Shown here piece after piece: positions 15,948 through 22,159 of a DNA stretch of 23,973 bases. The notes beneath the pieces were generated by a model. It was not told the origin of the DNA, ran no database searches, and saw only the letters and a program-made list of their open reading frames with translations. The position numbers and the translations under genes are program-made. The stretch spans positions 1-23,973 of the forward strand of contig JBBDZP010000034.1 of NCBI GenBank assembly GCA_040900105.1, read 5' to 3'. Source of the stretch: JACPDD01 sp040900105. GTDB lineage: Bacteria > Patescibacteriota > Microgenomatia > Levybacterales > UBA12049. Positions within the stretch are counted from its first letter, which is position 1. Each line of letters begins with the position of its first letter.

Positions 15948-15952
15948 TCCTT
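15948..15952 (-). promoter_or_regulatory. Ribosome binding site of pnp
   Basis: On the minus strand AAGGA sits 5 nt before the pnp ATG in the 15-nt gap after rpsO. It is one of the clearest Shine-Dalgarno sites in the window and contrasts with the operon-leading genes, most of which lack one. Confidence 0.6.
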
Positions 15953-15957
15953 ATTAC

Positions 15958-16230
15958 CTAATTATCCTTAATTCCAATTTTCTTAACAATTGTGGTATGG
16001 CGGGCTTTATCCACCTTTTTTAGAAAGTTTACAAGCCTTCTTCTCTTTGCAATCATAGACAAAAGTCCGCGCCTTGAATGAACATCATGTATGTGTTGCT
16101 TGAGATGCTCTGCAAGTCTGTCAATTCTTGTAGTTAAGAGTGCAATTTGCACCTCGGGACTTCCCGTGTCTCCGGTAGCAGTCTGGAATTGTTTTATAAC
16201 TTCCTGTTTCTGTGTTGGTGAAAGCGGCAT
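15958..16230 (-). CDS. rpsO: 30S ribosomal protein S15
   Basis: Primary 16S rRNA binding protein of the small subunit platform. The 90-residue length is normal, and the signature is complete: TGDTGSPEVQIALLTTRIDRL, then HLKQHIHDVHSRRGLLSMIAKRRRLVNFLKK. It begins MPLSPTQKQEVIKQF. The pnp gene follows after 15 nt, the classic rpsO-pnp pairing. A promoter about 55 nt upstream would give a leader of roughly 50 nt, rich in TAATATCTAAT repeats. In E. coli, S15 represses its own translation through a 5' structure; no equivalent can be seen here with confidence. Confidence 0.97.
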   Translation of the reverse strand: MPLSPTQKQEVIKQFQTATGDTGSPEVQIALLTTRIDRLAEHLKQHIHDVHSRRGLLSMIAKRRRLVNFLKKVDKARHTTIVKKIGIKDN

Positions 16231-16237
16231 AACTATA

Positions 16238-16275
16238 AATAATATCTAATAACTAAAATCTAATATCTAATTTAA
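16238..16275. repeat. AT-rich direct repeats in the rpsO leader
   Basis: TAATATCTAATAACTAAAA followed by TCTAATATCTAATTTAACT gives two copies of an ATATCTAAT unit, inside the predicted 5' untranslated region of rpsO. Confidence 0.45.
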
Positions 16276-16285
16276 CTAAGAATGT

Positions 16286-16314
16286 ATTATATCAAAGACT
16301 GAAGCTCGAATCAA
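16286..16314 (-). promoter_or_regulatory. rpsO-pnp promoter
   Basis: Minus strand TTGATT (16314-16309), a 17-nt spacer ending in TGA, and a perfect TATAAT (16291-16286). The TG at the spacer end makes an extended -10. The predicted start near 16279 gives an untranslated leader of about 48 nt, unlike the leaderless promoters elsewhere in the window. Confidence 0.55.
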
Positions 16315-16316
16315 TA

Positions 16317-16436
16317 AGCTAGCGACTAGTAGCTAGCGTTTAACGTATAGTTTGTTTCAAATTTAAAAAATTGAAGAATTTAGATTGATTGGAAATTGGA
16401 AACTTAAAATTGGGAATTTGTCTAGTAACGCTAGAC
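16317..16436. repeat. CTAG-rich intergenic repeats and AT-rich copy B
   Basis: The 200-base spacer between rpsO and the DHH-like gene has no gene. It has AGCTAGCG twice (16317-16324 and 16331-16338) around ACTAGT, then an AT-rich repeat (16356-16419, whose minus strand contains AATTTCCAATCAATCTAAAT), then a hairpin GTCTAG-TAACG-CTAGAC (16420-16436) that includes the DHH-like stop codon. Five CTAG sites lie within about 115 bases, although CTAG is usually rare in bacteria. Confidence 0.5.
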
Positions 16437-17504
16437 GTTTGTGGAGCCTTTGTAGACTTTTGGCGTAAGCCAGTCTTCAGGCGGGTTCTGCGGGGCACGA
16501 GATTGCGGAGGGTTTTGTCCTTGTCCCTGAGCTTGGCTTTGATTATCTATTCTTGGAGGGAAATTTCTTCTCTGTCCGCCACCTACTTGGCTACGAGACG
16601 GCTGCAGATTGACTCTCTCATCTCTCCTTCTTTGGCCTTGTCCTGCTTGCCCTGAACCCTGCTGAAGGGAGCTTGTCGAAGGATGTCCTTGCCTTTGAGT
16701 TAGCTGTTGCAAAACTTGTCCTTGATTCCCCTGAGTAAATTCTCTTTCCTCCTGTTGCTTTCTAAATTGCGCTCTTGCAGCACCTTTGTTCATAAGTATT
16801 CCCGCCATTTCAAAAGCGGCAGGGGCTGTCCTTGGACTTTGAAAATTATCGGTTGCATCCGAAATTCCGGAAAGTAAATTTTGCGCAACATCCAGGTCTA
16901 TCTCAAATCCTAAGCTAGTTAGAAGTTTTGCAACTAACTCAGAAACGGAAGATGATTCAGGCGATACCATAACCGCATCTCCAAATCCCTGATTATCTGT
17001 CTTGATATCAATGTTTACTATCATTGTGTCTTTTAAAGCGTTCATGTCAAAAATAGAAGAAAGATCGGAAATTCTTGGAACACCAATTGTAAAAATAAGC
17101 CCCGGATATTCGCCTTTTCTTCTGAAAATTACGTCTTGCTCGGTAAATGAAAGTCCCAGTTCGCCGGGCTTTACTACAATATTTAAAGATCCATCATCAA
17201 GAGTATAAGAAACTTTATCTATTTCTCCTTCTCTGTAAGGAAAAGAAACTATTAAATCTCCTCCTTGGCCTTCAAAATTTGATCTGACTTTGTCTACTCC
17301 AACAAGATTCGAATGTTCAACTAAAGGCTCTGTTGCAGATGCTACGTTTGCTTTTTTTCCGGAGGCTTGAAGAGATAAGTAAAGCGCCAGTGCGGCTCCC
17401 AGTGCGTCTAGGGACGGGTTTTTGCCCACAACTATTCCTACTGTTTCGCTTCGCGCAAGCAGGTCTCTAATTTGAGAAATTGCGGACTCGTTCATATTAG
17501 CCAT
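16431..17504 (-). CDS. Degenerate DHH phosphoesterase-like protein with Gln/Arg-rich tail
   Basis: Residues 1-230 align by eye with the DHH domain of NrnA-type nanoRNases (GIVVGKNPSLDALGAALALYL, then SSSVSELVAKLL and NLLSGISDATDNFQ). The metal-binding motifs are broken: the NPDxD site reads NPSLD, the motif II Asp region reads FTIGVPR, and the family's DHH reads D166-I-K168 (NIDIKTDNQGFGD). The C-terminal DHHA1 domain is absent. It is replaced from about 245 by a low-complexity tail rich in Gln, Arg and Gly (RRRDERVN, GGGQRRNFPPR) ending in EDWLTPKVYKG. Catalysis is therefore unlikely; a binding or scaffolding role is inferred. It overlaps infB by 8 bp and holds the place of nrnA in the common nusA-infB-rbfA-nrnA-truB cluster. 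Residues 274-291 are encoded by a repeat. ATG 17504 is used; a second ATG lies 9 bases further on. Confidence 0.75.
   Translation of the reverse strand: MANMNESAISQIRDLLARSETVGIVVGKNPSLDALGAALALYLSLQASGKKANVASATEPLVEHSNLVGVDKVRSNFEGQGGDLIVSFPYREGEIDKVSYTLDDGSLNIVVKPGELGLSFTEQDVIFRRKGEYPGLIFTIGVPRISDLSSIFDMNALKDTMIVNIDIKTDNQGFGDAVMVSPESSSVSELVAKLLTSLGFEIDLDVAQNLLSGISDATDNFQSPRTAPAAFEMAGILMNKGAARAQFRKQQEEREFTQGNQGQVLQQLTQRQGHPSTSSLQQGSGQAGQGQRRRDERVNLQPSRSQVGGGQRRNFPPRIDNQSQAQGQGQNPPQSRAPQNPPEDWLTPKVYKGSTNV
16636..16682 (-). repeat. In-frame GC-rich repeat in the DHH-like gene
   Basis: On the minus strand this reads CCTTCGACAAGCTC, then CCTTCAGCAGG, then GTTCAGGGCAAGCAGGACAAG. The first part matches the common bacterial dispersed repeat CCTTCGACAAGCTC, and the second resembles the alaS copy at 2811-2833. 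It encodes PSTSSLQQGSGQAGQ inside the disordered tail. Confidence 0.6.
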
Positions 17505-19014
17505 GGGATATTAACATATCCCCAACATTAAAGTCAATTTGCGGATTTAGTATTACCCCAGCCTCTGCGCCCTCCTCAACCTTTGAGAGAGTATCTTTCC
17601 CCTGACGGAGCGAACTTATGGCTGACTCTCCTATAATAGTTTCCCCTCTTACCACTCTTGCTTTGTCTCCCTTTGCTATTCTTCCGTCTGTTATTTTAAT
17701 TCCCAAAACTATAGCTTTCTCATACGGAAAGGATGCCAGTATTTGGGCGACACCCAAGATTTGCTCTTCAAATGAAAGCTTCTTGCCCTCAAGTGCATCT
17801 GTTAATTCATCTATTAATTCGTAAATTAAGTTGTAATTTTTGGCAATAATTTTTTCTGTCCTTGCAAGGTTTGCAACCTGACCTGAAATCTTTTTATTGA
17901 AACCGATAACAAGGGCATTTGTTGGTTTGGCAAGTAAAATGTCCGCTGTTGATATATCTCCTGTTTTTGAAGAAACAATATTAATTTCAGGGGGTAAGGC
18001 ATTTAAAATCGCCTCAAGTGATCCTTGAGTATCAGCAGCAAGAATTATTGAAACAGGATGTTCCTGTTCTGAGAAATTTGGGGAATAAGGCTGAGGGGTG
18101 ACGGTTCTTTCGGGCGTCCCGTCGAGTGACCGCAGGGAGTTACCAACCGAGGATTCAGAACGCGAGACGATGGGAGCGGCAGAACCCCCAGCTGTCACTT
18201 CTACTCCTACAGCAGGGACTTTTTCAAATCCCAAAATTTCAACCGCATCTCCAACAGTTGCCATCTTTACTTGTTCTCCTTTGTCTGTAATCAATGCTCT
18301 TATTTTCGCTTTAGTGCCGTCTGCTAAGACTTCATCTCTTACATTAAGTGTTCCGTTTTTTACAACAACAGTTGCCTTGGACCCTGACTTTTGATCAAGT
18401 CTTGATTCAATAACTATAGCTCTAAATTCGCCTTCCGAAGATTCTTTTCTTACTCCTGACATTTCCACAACAAGTAAGACTAAGTCCAAAAGTTCTTTAA
18501 TATTTGCTCCGGTTTTTGAAGAAACTTCAATAACAGGAACATCCCCACCATAACCTTCAATCATTACTTCTTCTTTTACTAACTGCTGCTTCACTTTTTC
18601 AATATTTTTGTCAGGAAGATCTGACTTAGTTAAAACCACAATAAATGGAACTTTTGAAGCCTTAAGAATTTGTATACTTTCCTTTGTTTGAGGCATTACG
18701 CCGTCTGTTGAACTGACAATTAAAAGTGCCAAGTCTGCAGCCTGAGCTCCTCTACTTCTCATTTTTGAGAAAGCCTCATGTCCCGGAGTATCAATAAAAG
18801 TTATAAAGCGTTTTTCTCCGTCATGCACTAACTCTATCTTAGAAGCACCAATGCTTTGCGTAATTCCTCCATGCTCGCGGCTAGCAACGTCTGTTTTTCT
18901 TATTGCGTCCAAAAGGGAAGTTTTTCCATGATCTACATGGCCCAGTACTGCGACTACTGGAGGGTAAAAGTTCGGTGATTCTTTTGATGATTCGATTTGT
19001 CTATTTTTTGCCAT
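17497..19014 (-). CDS. infB: Translation initiation factor IF-2, core form
   Basis: GTPase that places initiator tRNA on the 30S subunit and joins the 50S. The G domain has G1 GHVDHGKTS (25-33), the switch GGITQSIGA, G3 DTPGHEAF and an unusual G4 TKSD (129-132) where IF-2 normally has NKID. The following domains end with GDMLISHG and include SIILAADTQGSLEAILNAL. At 505 residues it has only about 17 residues before the G domain, so the long variable N-terminal region of other IF-2 proteins (E. coli 890 aa) is missing. A GC-rich segment at 18091-18180 adds about 30 residues between the second and third domains. It follows nusA after 108 bases of AT-rich spacer and overlaps the next gene by 8 bp. 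Confidence 0.95.
   Translation of the reverse strand: MAKNRQIESSKESPNFYPPVVAVLGHVDHGKTSLLDAIRKTDVASREHGGITQSIGASKIELVHDGEKRFITFIDTPGHEAFSKMRSRGAQAADLALLIVSSTDGVMPQTKESIQILKASKVPFIVVLTKSDLPDKNIEKVKQQLVKEEVMIEGYGGDVPVIEVSSKTGANIKELLDLVLLVVEMSGVRKESSEGEFRAIVIESRLDQKSGSKATVVVKNGTLNVRDEVLADGTKAKIRALITDKGEQVKMATVGDAVEILGFEKVPAVGVEVTAGGSAAPIVSRSESSVGNSLRSLDGTPERTVTPQPYSPNFSEQEHPVSIILAADTQGSLEAILNALPPEINIVSSKTGDISTADILLAKPTNALVIGFNKKISGQVANLARTEKIIAKNYNLIYELIDELTDALEGKKLSFEEQILGVAQILASFPYEKAIVLGIKITDGRIAKGDKARVVRGETIIGESAISSLRQGKDTLSKVEEGAEAGVILNPQIDFNVGDMLISHG
18091..18180 (-). repeat. GC-rich in-frame insertion in infB
   Basis: This roughly 90-base segment has markedly higher GC than the surrounding gene. 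It encodes about residues 278-308 (SRSESSVGNSLRSLDGTPER and following). The residues sit in the linker between IF-2 domains, have no equivalent in the family as I know it, and resemble a translated intergenic repeat. Confidence 0.5.
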
Positions 19015-19122
19015 TGTATTCTCATGAATTTCTAATTTCTAATTCTCAATTTCTAATCAAATCTAAAATCCAAATTTAAAAATTTAAACATTAAAAATTG
19101 AATAAAAATTAAAAATTTTGAA
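19015..19122. repeat. AT-rich intergenic repeat, copy C (nusA-infB spacer)
   Basis: The 108-base spacer is almost pure A and T with repeated TTTCTAATTTCTAATT and TTAAAAATTTAAA words. It shares CAATTTCTAATCAAATCTAAA with copy B (minus strand CAATTTCCAATCAATCTAAA). No clear -10 box lies near the infB ATG, so infB is probably read through from nusA. Confidence 0.5.
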
Positions 19123-20355
19123 TTAAGAATTATTATCTTCTTGGTTTGGAAGTACTTCTCCTGCTGCCTCCATTGCTTCTTCTTTAACTGCTTCCTTTGG
19201 TTCGCTCACGCTCTCAACAGGAACAGCTTCTACTTCTGGGGCTTCCAAACTTTCTGCCTGAACTGGAGCTTCAATTTTCTCTTCAAGTTGTTCATTTGCA
19301 GCTTCTACCCTTTGCTCTTGTGGCTGAGTAGCAGGCTCAACCTCTATTTTCTCCTTGGCTTGTGAGACGACGGAAGTGCTACCGGCGACTTCCAATCCTT
19401 CCTCTTCTTTTCCTTCTATCTCAATTCTGTACCCCGTAAGCTTTGATGCCAGACGCACATTTTGCCCTTCTTTACCAATAGCTAAAGATAGTTCTTCTTT
19501 TGGAAGTGAGACACGGGCTGTTTTACTTTTTTCATCTACCGTAACCTCTACGTTCTTAGCGGGAGACAAAGCTTGTCCAATATAATTCTTTGGGTTCTCA
19601 TGCCATTGAATAACATCTATTTTTTCAATTCCGGAAAACTCAGCAATAATCGCCTGAATTCTTACGCCCTTTTGTCCAACGCAACTTCCAACAGGATCTA
19701 TTCCGCTCTGGTTTGAAGAAACTGCAATTTTTGTTCTTGAACCCGGTTCCCTGGCGATTTCTTTAATAATAACGCTTCCTTGCGCAACTTCAGGAACTTC
19801 TCTTTTGAAAAGCCCCTCAATAAGTCCGTTACTTGCTCTTGAGACTATAATCTCCTCTCCTTTTATTCCTTCTCTAATATCAAGGATATAAACAGTAAGC
19901 CTTTGATTTAAATGGTATTTCTCATTTGGAATTTGCTCCGGTGGCGGCATTAAAGCCTCTGTTTTTCCAATATCCACAATAACATTTGGTCCTGCAAATC
20001 TAAGGACCATTCCATTTACTATTGCTCCGACTTTACCTTTGTAGTCTGTTAGTATTGCTTCTTTTTCTTTCTCGCGTATTTTCTGAAGGATTACCTGCTT
20101 TGCTGTTTGGGCGGCAATTCTTCCAAACCCCGGAGGAGTTACATCTTTTCCTTTGGTGAAAATTTTTGCCTCTCCTGTATTTTTGTCCAGAGTTGCTTCG
20201 TACTCTTCAACTTCAACTTCCGGATGATCTTTTTTATAAGCTGCAAGAATTGCATTCTTTACAGTGTCTAACACTACAGATACGTCAACTCCACGTTCGT
20301 TGGCGACTTGATTTAGCGCTAATGCAAACTCACTTCTTCTTTGAACTCCTGGCAT
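19123..20355 (-). CDS. nusA: Transcription elongation/termination factor NusA
   Basis: Binds RNA polymerase and modulates pausing, termination and antitermination. The N-terminal domain (residues 1-110; FALALNQVANERGVDVSVVL, then AKQVILQKIREKEKEA) is followed by an S1 domain (VGAIVNGMVLRFAGPNVIVDIG) and two KH domains (EGLFKREVPEVAQGSVIIKE, GSCVGQKGVRIQAIIAEFSG and LAIGKEGQNVRLASKLTGYR). Instead of acidic repeat domains it ends with an 80-residue low-complexity tail rich in Glu, Ala, Val and Pro. At 410 residues this is the normal size for a NusA without acidic repeats. The first gene of the nusA-infB run, it has its own promoter with a -10 box 9 nt before the ATG. Confidence 0.95.
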   Translation of the reverse strand: MPGVQRRSEFALALNQVANERGVDVSVVLDTVKNAILAAYKKDHPEVEVEEYEATLDKNTGEAKIFTKGKDVTPPGFGRIAAQTAKQVILQKIREKEKEAILTDYKGKVGAIVNGMVLRFAGPNVIVDIGKTEALMPPPEQIPNEKYHLNQRLTVYILDIREGIKGEEIIVSRASNGLIEGLFKREVPEVAQGSVIIKEIAREPGSRTKIAVSSNQSGIDPVGSCVGQKGVRIQAIIAEFSGIEKIDVIQWHENPKNYIGQALSPAKNVEVTVDEKSKTARVSLPKEELSLAIGKEGQNVRLASKLTGYRIEIEGKEEEGLEVAGSTSVVSQAKEKIEVEPATQPQEQRVEAANEQLEEKIEAPVQAESLEAPEVEAVPVESVSEPKEAVKEEAMEAAGEVLPNQEDNNS

Positions 20356-20364
20356 AGTTTCGCT

Positions 20365-20393
20365 AGTATATCAGAATCCGAGGCTCGCTTCAA
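20365..20393 (-). promoter_or_regulatory. nusA promoter, near-leaderless
   Basis: Minus strand TTGAAG (20393-20388), 17-nt spacer ending in TGA, and TATACT (20370-20365), an extended -10. The ATG at 20355 follows 9 nt later, so the untranslated leader would be only about 1-3 nt. The promoter lies immediately after the Nudix stop codon. Confidence 0.55.
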
Positions 20394-20398
20394 TGACC

Positions 20399-20827
20399 TT
20401 ACAGTTTATCTTTGTATCTTTTTAGAAAATCGGGGAATTGGGAATGAAGAGGTTTTGGAAGCTTGTCGAGCCTGAACCATGAAACTTTATCAAATTTATG
20501 AAGTTCTGCATTTTTGACTTTGTCTTTATCTACTAAAACTTTAAAAGTCAAAGCAAGCCAGTGAGTTTTTCTGCCATTTAGCTTCCTAAAAACGTCGCTA
20601 TATCCTAAAAACTCATAAGATAAAACTTTGGTTCCGTATTCTTCCTTTATTTCCCTTTTTAGAGTCTTTTCAACTGTCTGTCCGAATTCCAAAGCTCCGC
20701 CTCCCGGATCCCAACGGCCAATTTCGTCTCTAGAATTTTTGCTCCTTTTACTTAAAACGTAATTCCCTTTTCCGTCATGGCAAAAATATACAAGCGTAAT
20801 TCCTACGAAATCAATCCCCTTTTCCAT
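20399..20827 (-). CDS. Nudix hydrolase
   Basis: Hydrolyses a nucleoside diphosphate linked to another group; the exact substrate is not predictable. The Nudix box is at residues 44-66 (GALEFGQTVEKTLKREIKEE, then YGT), with the core REIKEEYG intact. The glutamate that normally sits at position 7 of the box is Gln50. The protein is 142 residues, a single domain, and resembles small housecleaning or dinucleotide-type Nudix proteins (DPGGGALEFGQ, THWLALTFKVLV). It is last in a dnaJ-membrane protein-Nudix run, starting 3 nt after the upstream stop. No Shine-Dalgarno sequence is obvious. Its stop is only about 6 bases from the nusA -35 box, and there is no terminator between. Confidence 0.88.
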   Translation of the reverse strand: MEKGIDFVGITLVYFCHDGKGNYVLSKRSKNSRDEIGRWDPGGGALEFGQTVEKTLKREIKEEYGTKVLSYEFLGYSDVFRKLNGRKTHWLALTFKVLVDKDKVKNAELHKFDKVSWFRLDKLPKPLHSQFPDFLKRYKDKL

Positions 20828-20830
20828 AAC

Positions 20831-21196
20831 TTAGAGGGAACGTTTGCGGGCAAAATAGAAATGGACAGCAAAAACTACAAGTCCAACAACGGTAAAGGCA
20901 ATTGCCTTCTCAAAATCATCAATTTTTGTATTCTTGCGTTCAATCTCAAGACTTTCCAGGCACTCCGCCTTGGCTCTTTCTTGAGCCTCTGAATCTGAAA
21001 CTGCTTGCGTGTTATCCACTTTTACAGGTGTCGCCAAGTATTGACAACGGGACTCATTACCATACTTTAGAGGATATTTATCATATGCAGTTATGCCGGC
21101 AACATAATGGAAGCTATTGAAAATTCCAATTATAAGAAGCACAATACCAACCGCCGAGAGGAGATAAAAATATATTGTAGGGATTAATTTTTGCAT
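20831..21196 (-). CDS. Small two-helix membrane protein (121 aa), unknown
   Basis: I do not recognise a family. Two membrane helices are clear: residues about 10-30 (YLLSAVGIVLLIIGIFNSF) and about 97-115 (AIAFTVVGLVVFAVHFYFA), with a basic C-terminus (ARKRSL). The loop between them (35-95) is hydrophilic with two Cys residues (SRCQYL and KAECLESLEIE) and would lie on the far side of the membrane if both ends are inside. The ATG overlaps the dnaJ stop by one base (TAATG), so translation is probably coupled to dnaJ. It is followed by the Nudix gene after 3 nt. The role is unknown. Confidence 0.75.
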   Translation of the reverse strand: MQKLIPTIYFYLLSAVGIVLLIIGIFNSFHYVAGITAYDKYPLKYGNESRCQYLATPVKVDNTQAVSDSEAQERAKAECLESLEIERKNTKIDDFEKAIAFTVVGLVVFAVHFYFARKRSL

Positions 21197-22092
21197 TAGA
21201 ACCAGCCTTTTTTACCTTTTGTCCCTTCAAACTCTTTTAACAGCTCTTTCTGACGAGACGTTAAGCTTTTAGGAACTATCACTTTTATTCTAACATAATG
21301 GTCCCCATGTCCGGAACCCCTAAGGCGCGGCATTCCTTTTCCGCGAAGCCTAATGACAGTATCCGGCTGAGTCCCGGCCGGTATTCTAATTTTTATTTTC
21401 CCTTGAACTGTATCAACTTCCGCTTCTGTCCCCAGCGCTGCATCTGAAAATGCAAGCTCTGCCTCTGAAATTATGTCGCTACCTTCCCTTTTAAATTTTG
21501 GGTCAGGGATTACTTCAAAAACCACATCAAAATCTCCAAACCTCATCCTTGACCCTGTGTCAACTCCCGGGGGAATTTTTATATTTCTTACTTTTCCGTC
21601 AATGGTTACTCTTTTCGAAGCTCCGGCGGCGGCATCTTTAAAATCTATAGCTAATGAGTACGACGGGCGGCGCTGCGCTGATCCAAATGGTGAAGCTCCT
21701 CCAAAGAACTGTTCAAAAATTTCAAAAGGGTCTGAAAACCCTCCAAAATCAAAGTTATACCCTTCCGGGCCTTGGCCGCTTGTGGTATAGGTGTAGGTGA
21801 ATGGTCCATATCTTCCTTGCTGTTCTGCGCCGGATCCTCCAAATGGCCCACCCTGTCCTGCGCCTTGCTCAAAAGCCGAGTGGCCATACTGGTCATACGT
21901 CTGCTTCTTTTGAGAGTCGGAGAGAACCTCGTAGGCTTTTGTTACTTCCTTAAACTTTGCTTCGGCTTCTTTGCTTTTATTTCTGTCGGGATGATACTCA
22001 AGAGCCAGCTTTCTGTATGCTTTCTTTATTTCATCGGGAGAAGCGTTTTTTGAAAGCCCCAAAGCTTGATAATAATCTTTTGTGGTTGCCAT
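21196..22092 (-). CDS. dnaJ: DnaJ/CbpA-type J-domain co-chaperone without zinc fingers
   Basis: Stimulates DnaK ATPase and delivers clients. The J domain occupies residues 1-70 with the HPD motif at 34-36, followed by a Gly/Phe-rich region (about 72-140; GGPFGGSGAEQQGRYGPF). The C-terminal substrate-binding domains follow directly (SYSLAIDFKDAAAGASKRVT, KIRIPAGTQPDTVIRLRGKG). The four CxxCxGxG zinc repeats of full DnaJ are missing, so this is the type II (CbpA-like) form, 298 residues. The next gene overlaps the stop by one base. A separate promoter-like sequence lies upstream, between it and dnaK, with a -10 box 6 nt before the ATG. Confidence 0.93.
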   Translation of the reverse strand: MATTKDYYQALGLSKNASPDEIKKAYRKLALEYHPDRNKSKEAEAKFKEVTKAYEVLSDSQKKQTYDQYGHSAFEQGAGQGGPFGGSGAEQQGRYGPFTYTYTTSGQGPEGYNFDFGGFSDPFEIFEQFFGGASPFGSAQRRPSYSLAIDFKDAAAGASKRVTIDGKVRNIKIPPGVDTGSRMRFGDFDVVFEVIPDPKFKREGSDIISEAELAFSDAALGTEAEVDTVQGKIKIRIPAGTQPDTVIRLRGKGMPRLRGSGHGDHYVRIKVIVPKSLTSRQKELLKEFEGTKGKKGWF

Positions 22093-22159
22093 ATCTATAT
22101 TATACTAAACGAGCGCGTTTTCCGCGCCCACTTTTGATTTTGTACTTTTGACTTTTAAC
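22093..22159 (-). promoter_or_regulatory. dnaK-dnaJ spacer: hairpin and leaderless dnaJ promoter
   Basis: A perfect TATAAT (minus strand 22104-22099) ends 6 nt before the dnaJ ATG. No good -35 is seen. Just upstream, GCGCG-GAAAA-CGCGC (22127-22113) forms a GC-rich hairpin followed by a weak TCGTTTAG stretch. The hairpin could slow or end dnaK transcription, so that dnaJ relies partly on its own start. No CIRCE-type heat-shock operator is present. Confidence 0.5.
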
